In this document: positions 1 through 8,267 of the stretch, piece by piece | How the letters are laid out: each line of letters starts with the position of its first letter | Numbering within the stretch: position 1 is the stretch's first letter | Origin: Pseudomonas gregormendelii | GTDB taxonomy: Bacteria; Pseudomonadota; Gammaproteobacteria; Pseudomonadales; Pseudomonadaceae | Length of the DNA stretch: 64,000 nt | Direction of reading: 5' to 3' | Assembly: GCF_017114825.1 (NCBI RefSeq) | Contig: NZ_JADEVO010000029.1 | Coordinates: 1-64,000, forward strand | Translations under genes and position numbers: made by a program | Notes under the pieces: model-generated | What the model saw: the letters and a program-made list of their open reading frames with translations, nothing else | The model's database searches: none | Told to the model about the DNA's origin: nothing

Positions 1-67
1 AGTGAAACGATGCATCGCCGATGGTAGTGTGGGGTTTCCCCATGTGAGAGTAGGTCATCGTCAAGAT
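1..67 (+). rRNA. rrf: 5S ribosomal RNA, 3' part
   Basis: The first bases match the second half of the pseudomonad 5S rRNA, including the conserved stretch ending in GAGAGTAGGTCATCGTCAAG. The 5' half lies outside the window. The exact 3' end (about 64-67) is inferred from pairing of ATCGTCAAG with the known 5' end of pseudomonad 5S rRNA. The gene would be the last of an rRNA operon entering from the left. Confidence 0.9.
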
Positions 68-76
68 TAAATTCCG

Positions 77-115
77 AAACCCCTATCTGCGTATGCAGGT
101 AGGGGTTTTGTTTTT
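77..115 (+). terminator. Rho-independent terminator of the rRNA operon
   Basis: A 14-bp stem with one G-T pair (77-90 with 95-108), a GTAT loop and a T-rich tail lies about 10 bp after the 5S rRNA. Its place and form fit the end of an rRNA operon. I see no gene or clear signal between about 120 and 296, which must hold the promoter of the next gene. Confidence 0.85.
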
Positions 116-296
116 GTCCGCAGGAAAATACCCTCAGCTATTGGCCCGACGACCGACATTGGCGGGTCATTCGGGGGTGGATTGCACTGCTTGTTTTTTA
201 CCTCTCGCTACGCATCCCTGCGCTCAAGAGATGATGACTTCTGGCCGATAACCCAGACGGCCAATGTCATTTTCTAAAACTGCCTGGAAATCCTCG

Positions 297-1901
297 ATGC
301 TGTCGTATCACCAAAAGCGGTTCCTGATCGTCGATGATTTCTCGGACTTTCGCAGTGCTGTCAGGTCGATGCTCCGGGAGTTGGGGATCAAGGACGTGGA
401 TACCGCGGATACCGGCGAGCAAGCGTTGCGCATGTGTTCGCAGAAGTCCTACGATTTCATCCTGCAGGACTTCCACCTGGGTGACGGCAAGAAGAATGGG
501 CAACAGGTGCTCGAAGACTTGATGGTCGAGAAGTTGATCAGTCATGAGAGTGTGTTCGTGATGGTCACTGCCGAGACCAGCCAGGCGATGGTGTTGAGTG
601 CCCTGGAGCACGAGCCTGATGCGTACCTGACCAAGCCGTTCAACCGGTCCGGCCTGGCCCAGCGCCTGGAGCGCCTGGTGCAACGCAAAACCCTGCTCAA
701 GCCGATCCTGCAGGCCCTTGATCGCGGCAAGCCGCTGGAGGTGCTCAATGCCTGTATTGCCCTGTGCAAGCAGGACATTCGCTACTCTCCCCTGTGCCTG
801 CGCTACAGAGCCGATGCACTGCGCGACCTGAACCAGAACGAGGCGCTGGAGCGTCTGTACGACAGCATCATTGCCGACCGACCGTTGCCCTGGGCGTTCG
901 CCGGTCTGGGCAAGCTGTTGTTCAAGCGCGGCCAGATCACCCAGGCCAAGGGCGTGTACGAGAAGGCCCTGAAAGTGTTTCCGATGATGCCCGCGCTCTA
1001 CGACGGCATGGCCGATGTGCTGGCGGCCGAAGGAGACACTCGCGGCGCCCAGCGGGTGCTGGAAGATGCGATCCGCCTCTCGCCCCTGGCGGTTCGCAGG
1101 CAGGCGCAGTTGGGCAAACTGGCGATGACCAACGAGGATTTCGAGACGGCTTCCAAGGCCTATCGCCAGGCGGTGGCGCAAGGTGCCCAGTCTCGCTTCA
1201 AGGACGCCGAGAGCAATCTCGGCCTGGCCCATGCCTTGATCAGCAAGGGCAGCGAGAAAGGCCTGGATACCCGCACCCGCCTGGAAATCAACACCACGCT
1301 GAGTGCCGTGGCGAAGGACAACCCGTCCGACCCCGGCTTGCAGATCCGTGCGCGCCTGATGAAGGCCACCAGCTTGTTGCTCAACGATGCCGAGACGGCC
1401 GAGAAGCTCACCGAGCAGGCGATGCAGCGGCTCGATGGCATGGAGCAGTTCATGAGCGCCGAGGCGGCGCTGCTGGTGGCCAAGCAGTTGCAGATGCTCG
1501 GACAGCCCGATGCAGGCGCCAGCATGTTGAAGAACTGTGCGGAAATCTACGGCGACGATCCGGCGGTGATGAAGGGCATCGCCAAATTGACCGATGACCC
1601 GGCCATTCTCAATTCCGGCAACCTGGCCGCCGACCTCAACCGTCAGGGCGTGCGGGTGTACAAGACCGGCAACCTGGTGGAAGCCCGTGCGGTGTTCCGC
1701 AAAGCCCTGGGGCTGCAGCCGAAGAACATCAGTATCGCACTGAATATGGCGCAGTCACTGCTGCATGGCACCGATACCAGCCTGCCTTCGGCCGAACTCA
1801 TCGAGTGCCGGACCTGCCTGAAAATGGTTGGCCTGATGCCCGATTCCGATCCGCGCTTCCCGCGCTACCAGAAACTGAAAACCAAGGCGTTCGGCGCATG
1901 A
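297..1901 (+). CDS. Response regulator receiver protein with TPR repeats
   Basis: The N-terminus is a CheY-like receiver with acidic pair D13-D14, phosphoacceptor D58 (in LQDFHLGDG), a VTAET switch region and the YLTKPF lysine near residue 115. The remaining ~400 residues are helical TPR-type repeats (for example near 200-310 and 440-500). There is no DNA-binding domain, so output is probably through protein contacts made by the repeats. I start at ATG 297 because the product then opens directly into the receiver (MLSYHQKRFLIVDD); an in-frame ATG at 264 would add 11 residues, and neither has a strong ribosome site. The stop overlaps the start of the next gene, a histidine kinase, which is its likely partner. 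The target is unknown. Confidence 0.8.
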   Translation: MLSYHQKRFLIVDDFSDFRSAVRSMLRELGIKDVDTADTGEQALRMCSQKSYDFILQDFHLGDGKKNGQQVLEDLMVEKLISHESVFVMVTAETSQAMVLSALEHEPDAYLTKPFNRSGLAQRLERLVQRKTLLKPILQALDRGKPLEVLNACIALCKQDIRYSPLCLRYRADALRDLNQNEALERLYDSIIADRPLPWAFAGLGKLLFKRGQITQAKGVYEKALKVFPMMPALYDGMADVLAAEGDTRGAQRVLEDAIRLSPLAVRRQAQLGKLAMTNEDFETASKAYRQAVAQGAQSRFKDAESNLGLAHALISKGSEKGLDTRTRLEINTTLSAVAKDNPSDPGLQIRARLMKATSLLLNDAETAEKLTEQAMQRLDGMEQFMSAEAALLVAKQLQMLGQPDAGASMLKNCAEIYGDDPAVMKGIAKLTDDPAILNSGNLAADLNRQGVRVYKTGNLVEARAVFRKALGLQPKNISIALNMAQSLLHGTDTSLPSAELIECRTCLKMVGLMPDSDPRFPRYQKLKTKAFGA

Positions 1902-2590
1902 ACCACAACGACCCGGCACTGGACTTTTCCACGGTAATCGCTTCCACCGTGCACGACATGAAGAACTCCCTCGCGATGCTGATGCAGGCGCACAGCCAAT
2001 GGCTGGGGCGCTTGCCGGCCCCCGCGCGGCAGGCGCCGGAGCAGGGTGTGATCGAATTCGAGTTCGCCCACCTCAATAGCATGCTGGTGCAACTGTTGGG
2101 GCTTTACAAAATAGGCATCAACCAGCTGCCTTTGCAGCCGGCCTATCATGAGCTGGACGATTTCATTGAGGCGCAACTGGCCTGTCATCAGGACGTGTTC
2201 GCCAGTCGCGGCATCATGGCCACCTTTGAAGTGGACCCGTTGAGCCCCCTGGGTTTCTTCGACCGCGAACTGATCGCCTCGGTACTGGGAAACTGCATCA
2301 ACAATGCCATCCGTTACGCTCGCCAGGCGGTGCTGATCAGTGTGAGTGATACGGCTGGGCAACTGGTGATCACGGTCAATGACGATGGCGAGGGGTATTC
2401 GTCGCAGATGATTGAACACCAGGCCAATTATGTTCAGGGCATCAACCACACCACCGGCAGTACCGGCCTGGGCCTGTATTTTGCCGCGCGGATTGCTGCA
2501 CTGCACCAGCGTAATGGCGTGGAAGGGCGCACCGAGATCGGCAACGGCGGCCCGTTGGGCGGCGGTTTGTTCAGCCTCTATCTGCCCTGA
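1898..2590 (+). CDS. Soluble histidine kinase (HisKA/HATPase), no sensor domain
   Basis: This 230-aa protein begins in an ATGA overlap with the receiver-TPR gene. A short H-box, VHDMKNSL with H19, lies almost at the N-terminus. An ATPase core follows: N-box NCINNAIRYA, G1 box DDGEGY and G2 box STGLGLYFA. It has no signal peptide, membrane segment or sensory domain, so it is a small cytosolic kinase whose input must come from a partner. Translational coupling suggests it phosphorylates, or is controlled by, the upstream receiver-TPR protein. The ligand and process are not shown by the sequence. Confidence 0.75.
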   Translation: MNHNDPALDFSTVIASTVHDMKNSLAMLMQAHSQWLGRLPAPARQAPEQGVIEFEFAHLNSMLVQLLGLYKIGINQLPLQPAYHELDDFIEAQLACHQDVFASRGIMATFEVDPLSPLGFFDRELIASVLGNCINNAIRYARQAVLISVSDTAGQLVITVNDDGEGYSSQMIEHQANYVQGINHTTGSTGLGLYFAARIAALHQRNGVEGRTEIGNGGPLGGGLFSLYLP

Positions 2591-2687
2591 GGTAATTTTT
2601 GCCTGGCGCTGCTTGATATTCCGAACACGCGGAGCCTATTTTGTACGGGTTGCCCTTCGTGGCTCGCACAACAACAAGGATTGCGTC

Positions 2688-4031
2688 ATGACAACCGATG
2701 GCCAGCGCTCACTCGCACAGCGACTGACGGGCATTGATGAAATCGAATGTGTCACGCCGGATTTGAACGGCGTTCCCCGTGGCAAGGTGATGACCGCAGA
2801 GGGATTCCTCGAAGGTCGACGCCTGCAGCTGGCGCGGGGGGTGATGCTGCAATGCATCATGGGCGGTTATCCGCCGGCGCGTTTCTACGGCAGTGATGAC
2901 GGCGACCTGGCGCTGGTGCCGGATCCGGCACAGATCCATCGCCTGCCTTGGAGCAAGCATCCGCGAGCGCTGGCCATTTGTGATGCCGATGAACTCAGTG
3001 GCGAAAGCTCGAGCCTGTCGACCCGGGGCCAGCTCAAGACGGTCATCGCTCGTTATGCCGCCTTGGGCCTGGCGCCGGTGGTGGCAACCGAGCTGGAATT
3101 TTTCGTGTTCGCGCCCAACCCTGACCCGACGCTGGGGTTTGAGCCACCGGCCGGCCTGGACGGACGTCGCGAGGACGGACAGTGCGCGTTCAGTATCAGC
3201 TCCAACAACGGCCTGCGACCGTTCTTCCGCGAGGTCTACGAATGCATGGCCGCGCTGGGCCTGCCGCGCGATACGTTCATGCACGAGATGGGTGTGAGCC
3301 AGTTCGAGATCAATCTGCTGCATGGCGATCCCTTGCTGCTGGCCGACCAGACGTTCCTGTTCAAGCACCTGCTCAAGGAAGTCTCGCTCAAGCATGGCCT
3401 GATCGTGGTGTGCATGGCCAAGCCGCTGGCGCACACCCCTGGCAGTTCGATGCATATTCATCAAAGCATCGTCGAGATCGGCAGTGGCAAAAATGTGTTC
3501 AGTGACGAGGCGGGCGAGCCGACGGCGATGTTCCGTCATTTCATTGCGGGGCAGCAGGCGGGCATGGCGGATTTCACGGCGTTGTTTGCGCCTAATGTGA
3601 ATTCCTACCAGCGCTTGTGCCATCCGTTTGCGTCGCCGAACAATGCCTGCTGGTCCCATGACAATCGTTCGGCAGGCTTGCGCATTCCCGCCAGTTCACC
3701 GGTCGCCCGTCGGGTCGAGAATCGCTTGCCGGGGGCGGATGCCAACCCGTACCTGGCCATCGCCGCGAGCCTGGCCGCCGGGCTGCATGGCATTGAAAAC
3801 CAGCTGGAACCGAGCGAGCCGATCCAGGGTGAATTCCAGGTGCCGGATAATCTTTCGTTGCCCTGTACCTTACATGCCGCTCTCGAGCGTCTGAAACGTA
3901 GTCAATTGGCGAAGGAACTGTTTGGCACTGAGTTCATCGAAGGCTACGTCGCTTCGAAGACCCTTGAGTTAACCAGCTTCTTCGACGAAATTACGCCCTG
4001 GGAGCGTCGTGTCCTGGCCGCCCAGGCCTGA
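2688..4031 (+). CDS. Glutamine synthetase family protein (gamma-glutamylpolyamine synthetase-like)
   Basis: This 447-aa enzyme has the glutamine synthetase fold. Visible landmarks are VATELEFFVF (metal-binding Glu), HEMGVSQFEINLLHGDPL, PGSSMHIHQS (ammonia/glutamate site region) and the C-terminal RIPASSP...RVENRLPGADANPYLAIAA segment. Its length and these variants fit the PuuA/PauA/SpuI branch that links glutamate to polyamines or other amines, rather than housekeeping GlnA (about 468 aa with a conserved adenylylation loop). The start is ATG 2688, 8 nt after AAGGA. The MFS gene 70 bp downstream could import or export the amine, but that is inference. Confidence 0.78.
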   Translation: MTTDGQRSLAQRLTGIDEIECVTPDLNGVPRGKVMTAEGFLEGRRLQLARGVMLQCIMGGYPPARFYGSDDGDLALVPDPAQIHRLPWSKHPRALAICDADELSGESSSLSTRGQLKTVIARYAALGLAPVVATELEFFVFAPNPDPTLGFEPPAGLDGRREDGQCAFSISSNNGLRPFFREVYECMAALGLPRDTFMHEMGVSQFEINLLHGDPLLLADQTFLFKHLLKEVSLKHGLIVVCMAKPLAHTPGSSMHIHQSIVEIGSGKNVFSDEAGEPTAMFRHFIAGQQAGMADFTALFAPNVNSYQRLCHPFASPNNACWSHDNRSAGLRIPASSPVARRVENRLPGADANPYLAIAASLAAGLHGIENQLEPSEPIQGEFQVPDNLSLPCTLHAALERLKRSQLAKELFGTEFIEGYVASKTLELTSFFDEITPWERRVLAAQA

Positions 4032-4101
4032 CGAATCAGCGCCATCGGGCTATCTTTTCGGATAGCCCGACACTTACTGCAAGGAGCCGCTCGGAACGCC
4101 G

Positions 4102-5499
4102 ATGCGCCAAATCTGGAAATCCTTTCGAGCGCTTTATTTCGCCTCGCTGATGATGTTGATCGGCTCAGGCTTGTTGAGTACTTATCTGGGCCTGCGCCTG
4201 GCCGCCGACAATGTCGACAGCCTGTGGGTGGGTGCCTTGATGGCGGCCAACTATTTCGGCCTGGTGCTGGGTGGCAAGATCGGCCACCGGCTGATCGCCC
4301 GGGTCGGGCATATCAGGGCCTATGCGACCTGTGCCGGTATCGTCGGTGCTGCGGTGCTCGGTCATGGATTGATCGACTGGCTGCCCGCCTGGCTGTTCCT
4401 GCGGGTGATTGTCGGCCTGGGCATGATGTGCCAGTACATGGTTATCGAAAGCTGGCTCAATGAGCAGGCCGAAGCCAAGCAGCGTGGCCTGGTGTTCAGC
4501 GGCTACATGATTGCCTCGTACCTGGGATTGGTTCTGGGTCAGTTGATTCTGGTCATGCACCCGGCGCTGGGCCTGGAGTTGTTGATGCTGGTCGCCCTGT
4601 GCTTCGCCCTGTGCCTGGTGCCGGTGGCCCTGACCCGGCGGATTCACCCCGCCCCCCTGCATCCTGCGCCCATGGAGCCGCGATTCTTTATCAAGCGGGT
4701 GCCGCAGTCACTCAGCACGGTGCTGGGCGCGGGCCTGATCGTCGGTTCGTTCTACGGCCTGGCGCCGCTGTATGCCTCGCAGCAAGGGCTGTCCACCGAG
4801 CAGGTCGGTCTGTTCATGGGTAGCTGCATTTTTGCCGGCCTGCTGGTGCAGTGGCCGCTGGGCTGGCTGTCCGATCGCTATGACCGGGCGCTGTTGATCC
4901 GCTGCTTTGCGTTCAGCCTGGCGGTGGCCGCGTTGCCGTTGGCGATCCTCAAGCAAGTGCCGCTGGAGGTGCTGTTCATCGCCGGGTTCTTCTGCTCGCT
5001 GGTGCAGTTCTGCCTGTATCCATTGGCCGTGGCCTTCTCCAATGACCACGTCGAAGGTGATCGCCGGGTCTCTCTGACCGCGATGCTGCTGGTGACCTAT
5101 GGCGTGGGTGCGAGTATCGGGCCTTTGGTGGCAGGGGTCTTGATGAAGCTATTCGGCAGCCAGATGCTGTATGCGTTCTTCAGCTTCTTCGCGCTGGTGC
5201 TGGTGTGGCGAATCCGCCCGAAAGCGGTGACCAACCTGCACCAGGTCGACGACGCGCCGCTGCATCACGTGGCGATGCCGGACAGCATGTCGAGTTCGCC
5301 ATTGGTAGCGGCGCTCGATCCGCGGGTGGATGAGCAGGTGGTGCAGGATCAGATGCAGAATCCGGTTGCGCCTGAGCCTGAGCCTGAGCCTGAGGTGGGA
5401 CCAGAGCTGGAACCAGAGCCGAAATCTGAAACGGATGAACCCTCGGGCGACGACCCGGATGAGGGGCGTGAACAGAGCTTTACCGAAGCGCGTCCTTAA
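4102..5499 (+). CDS. MFS transporter (YcaD-like) with long acidic C-terminal tail
   Basis: The product is 465 aa with about 12 hydrophobic segments over residues 10-375 and MFS features such as GGKIGHRLIARVGHIRA between helices 2 and 3 and GWLSDRYDRALLI in the second half. It resembles the YcaD branch of the major facilitator superfamily, whose substrates are mostly unknown. After the last helix comes a ~90-residue hydrophilic tail rich in Pro and Glu (near residues 413-450), encoded partly by a tandem CCTGAG hexamer, which is unusual for the family. A shared terminator separates it from the convergent ycgR gene. Confidence 0.8.
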   Translation: MRQIWKSFRALYFASLMMLIGSGLLSTYLGLRLAADNVDSLWVGALMAANYFGLVLGGKIGHRLIARVGHIRAYATCAGIVGAAVLGHGLIDWLPAWLFLRVIVGLGMMCQYMVIESWLNEQAEAKQRGLVFSGYMIASYLGLVLGQLILVMHPALGLELLMLVALCFALCLVPVALTRRIHPAPLHPAPMEPRFFIKRVPQSLSTVLGAGLIVGSFYGLAPLYASQQGLSTEQVGLFMGSCIFAGLLVQWPLGWLSDRYDRALLIRCFAFSLAVAALPLAILKQVPLEVLFIAGFFCSLVQFCLYPLAVAFSNDHVEGDRRVSLTAMLLVTYGVGASIGPLVAGVLMKLFGSQMLYAFFSFFALVLVWRIRPKAVTNLHQVDDAPLHHVAMPDSMSSSPLVAALDPRVDEQVVQDQMQNPVAPEPEPEPEVGPELEPEPKSETDEPSGDDPDEGREQSFTEARP

Positions 5500-5508
5500 G
5501 TTCGGCGC

Positions 5509-5551
5509 ATAAAAAAACGGGCAGTCACCGCAAGGGACTGCCCGTTTTTAT
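5509..5551. terminator. Bidirectional terminator between MFS gene and ycgR
   Basis: A GC-rich stem, ACGGGCAGTC paired with GACTGCCCGT, is flanked by an A7 run on the left and a T5 run on the right. It can therefore end transcripts from both convergent genes. Confidence 0.88.
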
Positions 5552-5562
5552 TGGCGCCTGTA

Positions 5563-6309
5563 TCAGAGGTCGTCTTTATCGAATCGGCGGGCTTCGCGCT
5601 GCAGCTGATAGACAAAGCGCTCGACCTGGCGCTGCACCAGGCCGCTCATGTTGTGAAAGCGCACGCCGGCGAAGGTGGTGGAAATTTTCTCTTCGAAATG
5701 CAGGTAACGCAGTTCAACCGGGGCAGTCATTTTGCCGAACGGCAGGGCAGCCATGAAACGGTCGTAGACCTGGCCCAGTTGCAGGTTGCCGCCGATGTCG
5801 CCGTCGAAACGCAATTTGCAGCCGGTGGCGGAGATGTCGAGCAACTTGCCCTTGATCGGCGCCATGAGTTTTTCACCGTCCAGGTCCACGTCCACCAGTT
5901 GCGCCAGCTTCAATGCTGCGCGGAAGGCGTTGCGGCGCTGGTGGTATACCACTTCGTCCGGCAGGGGGCCGTGATAGCAGCGGCTGCCACTGGTTTCGTC
6001 GATGGTCAGCGCGCCGTTGCTTTCCCAGGCGATTCGCACGCCGTCGTGAAAGCCTTCGACCTTGAACGGCTCGCCTGCCAGCAGGAAACGTTCGCCGTCA
6101 CGGGGGATCATTTCGTCCAGGGCCATGGTGCCGTTGTCACGGTCAATCCCCACCAGATAACTCTGGAAGCGTTGGGCGCGCTCGTGAAACGTGATGATCA
6201 GCGGGTCGTGGCTGTCTTGCAGCTGACGAAGGGTGCCGGAGATCTCAAGGGGCGTGGTGAGCACCTTGGGTGGCTGCGGAGCATCATCCGCGCTTGAGGC
6301 ATTGAACAC
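5563..6309 (-). CDS. ycgR: Flagellar brake protein, c-di-GMP-binding PilZ (YcgR/FlgZ)
   Basis: This 248-aa protein has the two-domain YcgR layout: an N-terminal YcgR domain (about residues 15-115) and a C-terminal PilZ domain. The c-di-GMP contacts are visible as RRNAFR (RxxxR type) just before the PilZ barrel and DISATG (the D/NxSxxG motif). The family slows the flagellar motor when c-di-GMP is high; the Pseudomonas form is called FlgZ. It is the last of the leftward group flgM-flgN-ycgR, which fits a late, FliA-dependent motility gene. Confidence 0.9.
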   Translation of the reverse strand: MFNASSADDAPQPPKVLTTPLEISGTLRQLQDSHDPLIITFHERAQRFQSYLVGIDRDNGTMALDEMIPRDGERFLLAGEPFKVEGFHDGVRIAWESNGALTIDETSGSRCYHGPLPDEVVYHQRRNAFRAALKLAQLVDVDLDGEKLMAPIKGKLLDISATGCKLRFDGDIGGNLQLGQVYDRFMAALPFGKMTAPVELRYLHFEEKISTTFAGVRFHNMSGLVQRQVERFVYQLQREARRFDKDDL

Positions 6310-6401
6310 GGTTCATCAATCTCCAGACAAAATTTGACAGCTGCTTGCCGGCATTTTGCCAGCATGTTTCTCGTCTTGATAGTGCGGGCTCGATGTCAGG
6401 T

Positions 6402-6869
6402 TCAGGCCTGACTGAGGGGACCCCGTTTCGCCAGGGTGGAGGTTGAACCGCGCGCGTCGTAAAGCGAGGGTGTGTCGCCGCCATGAAGGATTTTCAGCTG
6501 GGTGGCCGTGGCGGCCTGTTGCATCATGATGGACCGGCCATTGTGCACGTTGGCGTCCTGGCACTGGGCCAGGAGATCGGTCAGCACATCACTTTGCGAC
6601 AACAGGCGGTCGCCAACGCTTGACTGGCTGGCCAGTTGCTCCAGCCCCTGTCGATTGAGCGGCAGGTTGAGGCTGGCAAGGATTTCGCTGCGCTTGCGGC
6701 CATGCTGTTCCAGCAAAATGATCAGTGCCTGCTTGCGCGCCAGAATATCCTCGAGCAGGCGCATGTCGCGACCATGCAAGGCGAGGGACTCGGTTTGCAG
6801 TAGCTCGAGCAATTGTTGCGCTGGCGCAAAGTCGTCGATGATCAGTTGTAGTAATTGGGTATCGTGCAT
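6402..6869 (-). CDS. flgN: Flagellar chaperone FlgN
   Basis: A 155-aa, mostly helical acidic protein of the FlgN family, the cytosolic export chaperone for the hook-filament junction proteins FlgK and FlgL. Evidence is the length, the leucine-rich helical N-terminal half (LLQLIIDDFAPAQQLLELLQTESLAL), the polar C-terminal segment, and the position directly after flgM in the leftward order flgM-flgN-ycgR. Sequence motifs in this family are weak, so the call leans on gene order. Confidence 0.88.
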   Translation of the reverse strand: MHDTQLLQLIIDDFAPAQQLLELLQTESLALHGRDMRLLEDILARKQALIILLEQHGRKRSEILASLNLPLNRQGLEQLASQSSVGDRLLSQSDVLTDLLAQCQDANVHNGRSIMMQQAATATQLKILHGGDTPSLYDARGSTSTLAKRGPLSQA

Positions 6870-6917
6870 GGCTAGCCTTGGGTTTTAAGCGTCCAAAAGC
6901 CTGGCGCAGACCGGAGC

Positions 6918-7244
6918 CTAGCGCTGGTGTTCGAAGTTGATCAGTTTGCTGGCTACGCTTTTGCTGTCGACTTTATAGCTGCCATCGGCAATCGCTGCTT
7001 TCAACTCGGCCACGCGGGCTTTGTCGACTTCAGGCTGATCGCGCAGCTTGTCAGTGACCTTCTGCAACTGCTGGGCCTCATTACTGAAATGTACCGATTC
7101 TCCGCTTTTCACGGTAGTGGCTTCCGGTGCCGGGGTATTCAGCGGCGCAGCCTTGGCATTTTCAGCCGCTTCCTTGCTGGCACTGGTACGTGTACTGCCC
7201 TTTAGTGGCAGAGCGCTGTTCGATGAGTTGAAATCGATGACCAT
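6918..7244 (-). CDS. flgM: Anti-sigma-28 factor FlgM
   Basis: This 108-aa polar protein starts MVIDFNSSNSALPLKG and ends in the helical KVDKARVAELKAAI...SVASKLINFE segment typical of the FlgM C-terminus that wraps around sigma-28 (FliA). FlgM holds FliA inactive until the hook is complete and it is exported. The gene is preceded by a good FliA promoter (7281-7307), giving the usual autoregulatory loop. The first half is low-complexity (Ala, Lys, Thr), as expected for this partly unfolded protein. Confidence 0.92.
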   Translation of the reverse strand: MVIDFNSSNSALPLKGSTRTSASKEAAENAKAAPLNTPAPEATTVKSGESVHFSNEAQQLQKVTDKLRDQPEVDKARVAELKAAIADGSYKVDSKSVASKLINFEHQR

Positions 7245-7280
7245 GATAAAAAACCTCTGGGTATTTGGACGCTTGCCATG

Positions 7281-7307
7281 TTTTCGGCCATACCCGAGAA
7301 AACTTTA
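7281..7307 (-). promoter_or_regulatory. FliA (sigma-28) promoter of flgM
   Basis: On the minus strand TAAAGTTT and GCCGAAAA are separated by exactly 11 bp, against the sigma-28 consensus TAAAGTTT-N11-GCCGATAA (one mismatch). It lies 37 bp before the flgM start codon. It should drive flgM and probably flgN and ycgR. Confidence 0.85.
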
Positions 7308-7421
7308 GGCCCATTTATCAATGAGCTTGCGCGCGTCAGCGCTGGCCCCTGCACGCCCTAGTTTAGGGAACAGTCGCAGGGTGCGCCATCTCTTCAAGCG
7401 GCTGCTTGCCAGGCCCGGCCT

Positions 7422-8183
7422 CTACATGGCGACTTCCACCTGGCCGGGCGCGATCACTTGCGCCTTGATGACTCGCTGGGAATTGAGGTTTTTCACGCGG
7501 ATCTGATCGCGCAACCCGCCATTGGACAGCGCCTCGCCGGGCATGCGTACGCTGAGCGTGCCGCTGCGGGCGGTGATCACCACCTGGTCACCCTTGCTGA
7601 TGACTTCCGCCTGTTCGATGTTCACCAGGGTGACCAGCTGATCGGCGACCATTGGTCGGGTCAACTTCTGTCCGATCGCCTGGTCCAGGGACGTCAGGTA
7701 GCCCTGGCTGATCAGGCTGATGTCGCGCTCGCGCAACATGACGTCTTCAGGTTCGATCACCCCGAGGCGTCGCAGCGGCCGAGTGGCGGTGACGACTTCG
7801 CGAAACAGGCGGACCTGCGCCGGCACGAAAACCGTCCACGGAGAGGCGCCTTCGCAACGAACTTTGACCGTGACACGCCCCAAGGGCCTGGCCGGGCTTT
7901 CAAGGCTGGCTGTCAATTCCCTGTCGCACATCGGCATGCGAAGGCGCGGGTCGAGTTGGTTGACTTCGATTTCATATCGACCCTCGGTCTGACTTGTCGC
8001 CAAATAGTCTTCTACGGTGAATTCAAGAAAACCCTGGGTCACGCCGATAAGCATGTCAGGCAAGGTAACCGAGTCGGCAAGGGCAGGGCTGCCAGCGTTA
8101 AATAGGCAGGCAGCCGCCGTCGCGCACAGCAATGTGTGCAAATGTGCGGTCAGGCGTCGGAAAAATGTCGGTTCTGTGCTCAT
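7422..8183 (-). CDS. flgA: Flagellar basal body P-ring formation chaperone FlgA
   Basis: This 253-aa exported protein has a signal peptide at residues ~10-37 (hydrophobic core HTLLCATAAACLFNAG, cleavage near ALA) followed by the SAF domain region: VTATRPLRRLGVIEPEDVMLRERDI and a C-terminal half ending in NLNSQRVIKAQVIAPGQVEV. FlgA helps FlgI assemble into the periplasmic P ring. I start at ATG 8183 (MSTEPTFFRR); an in-frame ATG at 8237 would place the coding region over the sigma-54-like promoter. No Shine-Dalgarno precedes 8183, which fits the nearly leaderless transcript predicted from that promoter. Confidence 0.9.
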   Translation of the reverse strand: MSTEPTFFRRLTAHLHTLLCATAAACLFNAGSPALADSVTLPDMLIGVTQGFLEFTVEDYLATSQTEGRYEIEVNQLDPRLRMPMCDRELTASLESPARPLGRVTVKVRCEGASPWTVFVPAQVRLFREVVTATRPLRRLGVIEPEDVMLRERDISLISQGYLTSLDQAIGQKLTRPMVADQLVTLVNIEQAEVISKGDQVVITARSGTLSVRMPGEALSNGGLRDQIRVKNLNSQRVIKAQVIAPGQVEVAM

Positions 8184-8194
8184 AAGAGTTAAAA

Positions 8195-8210
8195 AGCAAG
8201 CGCCGTGCCG
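8195..8210 (-). promoter_or_regulatory. Candidate sigma-54 promoter of flgA
   Basis: The minus strand reads CGGCACG-N4-TTGCT, one base off the RpoN consensus TGGCACG-N4-TTGCW. RNA would start near 8185, only a base or two before the flgA ATG at 8183. In pseudomonads flgA is controlled by RpoN with FleQ or FleR, so the assignment is plausible. The very short leader is the odd point. Confidence 0.65.
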
Positions 8211-8267
8211 TTTAGCAATGAATGTGCGTCGCAACACACTTAAGCGTTGGTGTTAGGGGGTCTGGGC

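Noticed and set aside
5551..6297. Open frame of 248 codons opposite ycgR
   Set aside because: It mirrors the real gene; the plus-strand product has no motif and the minus-strand one has full PilZ motifs.
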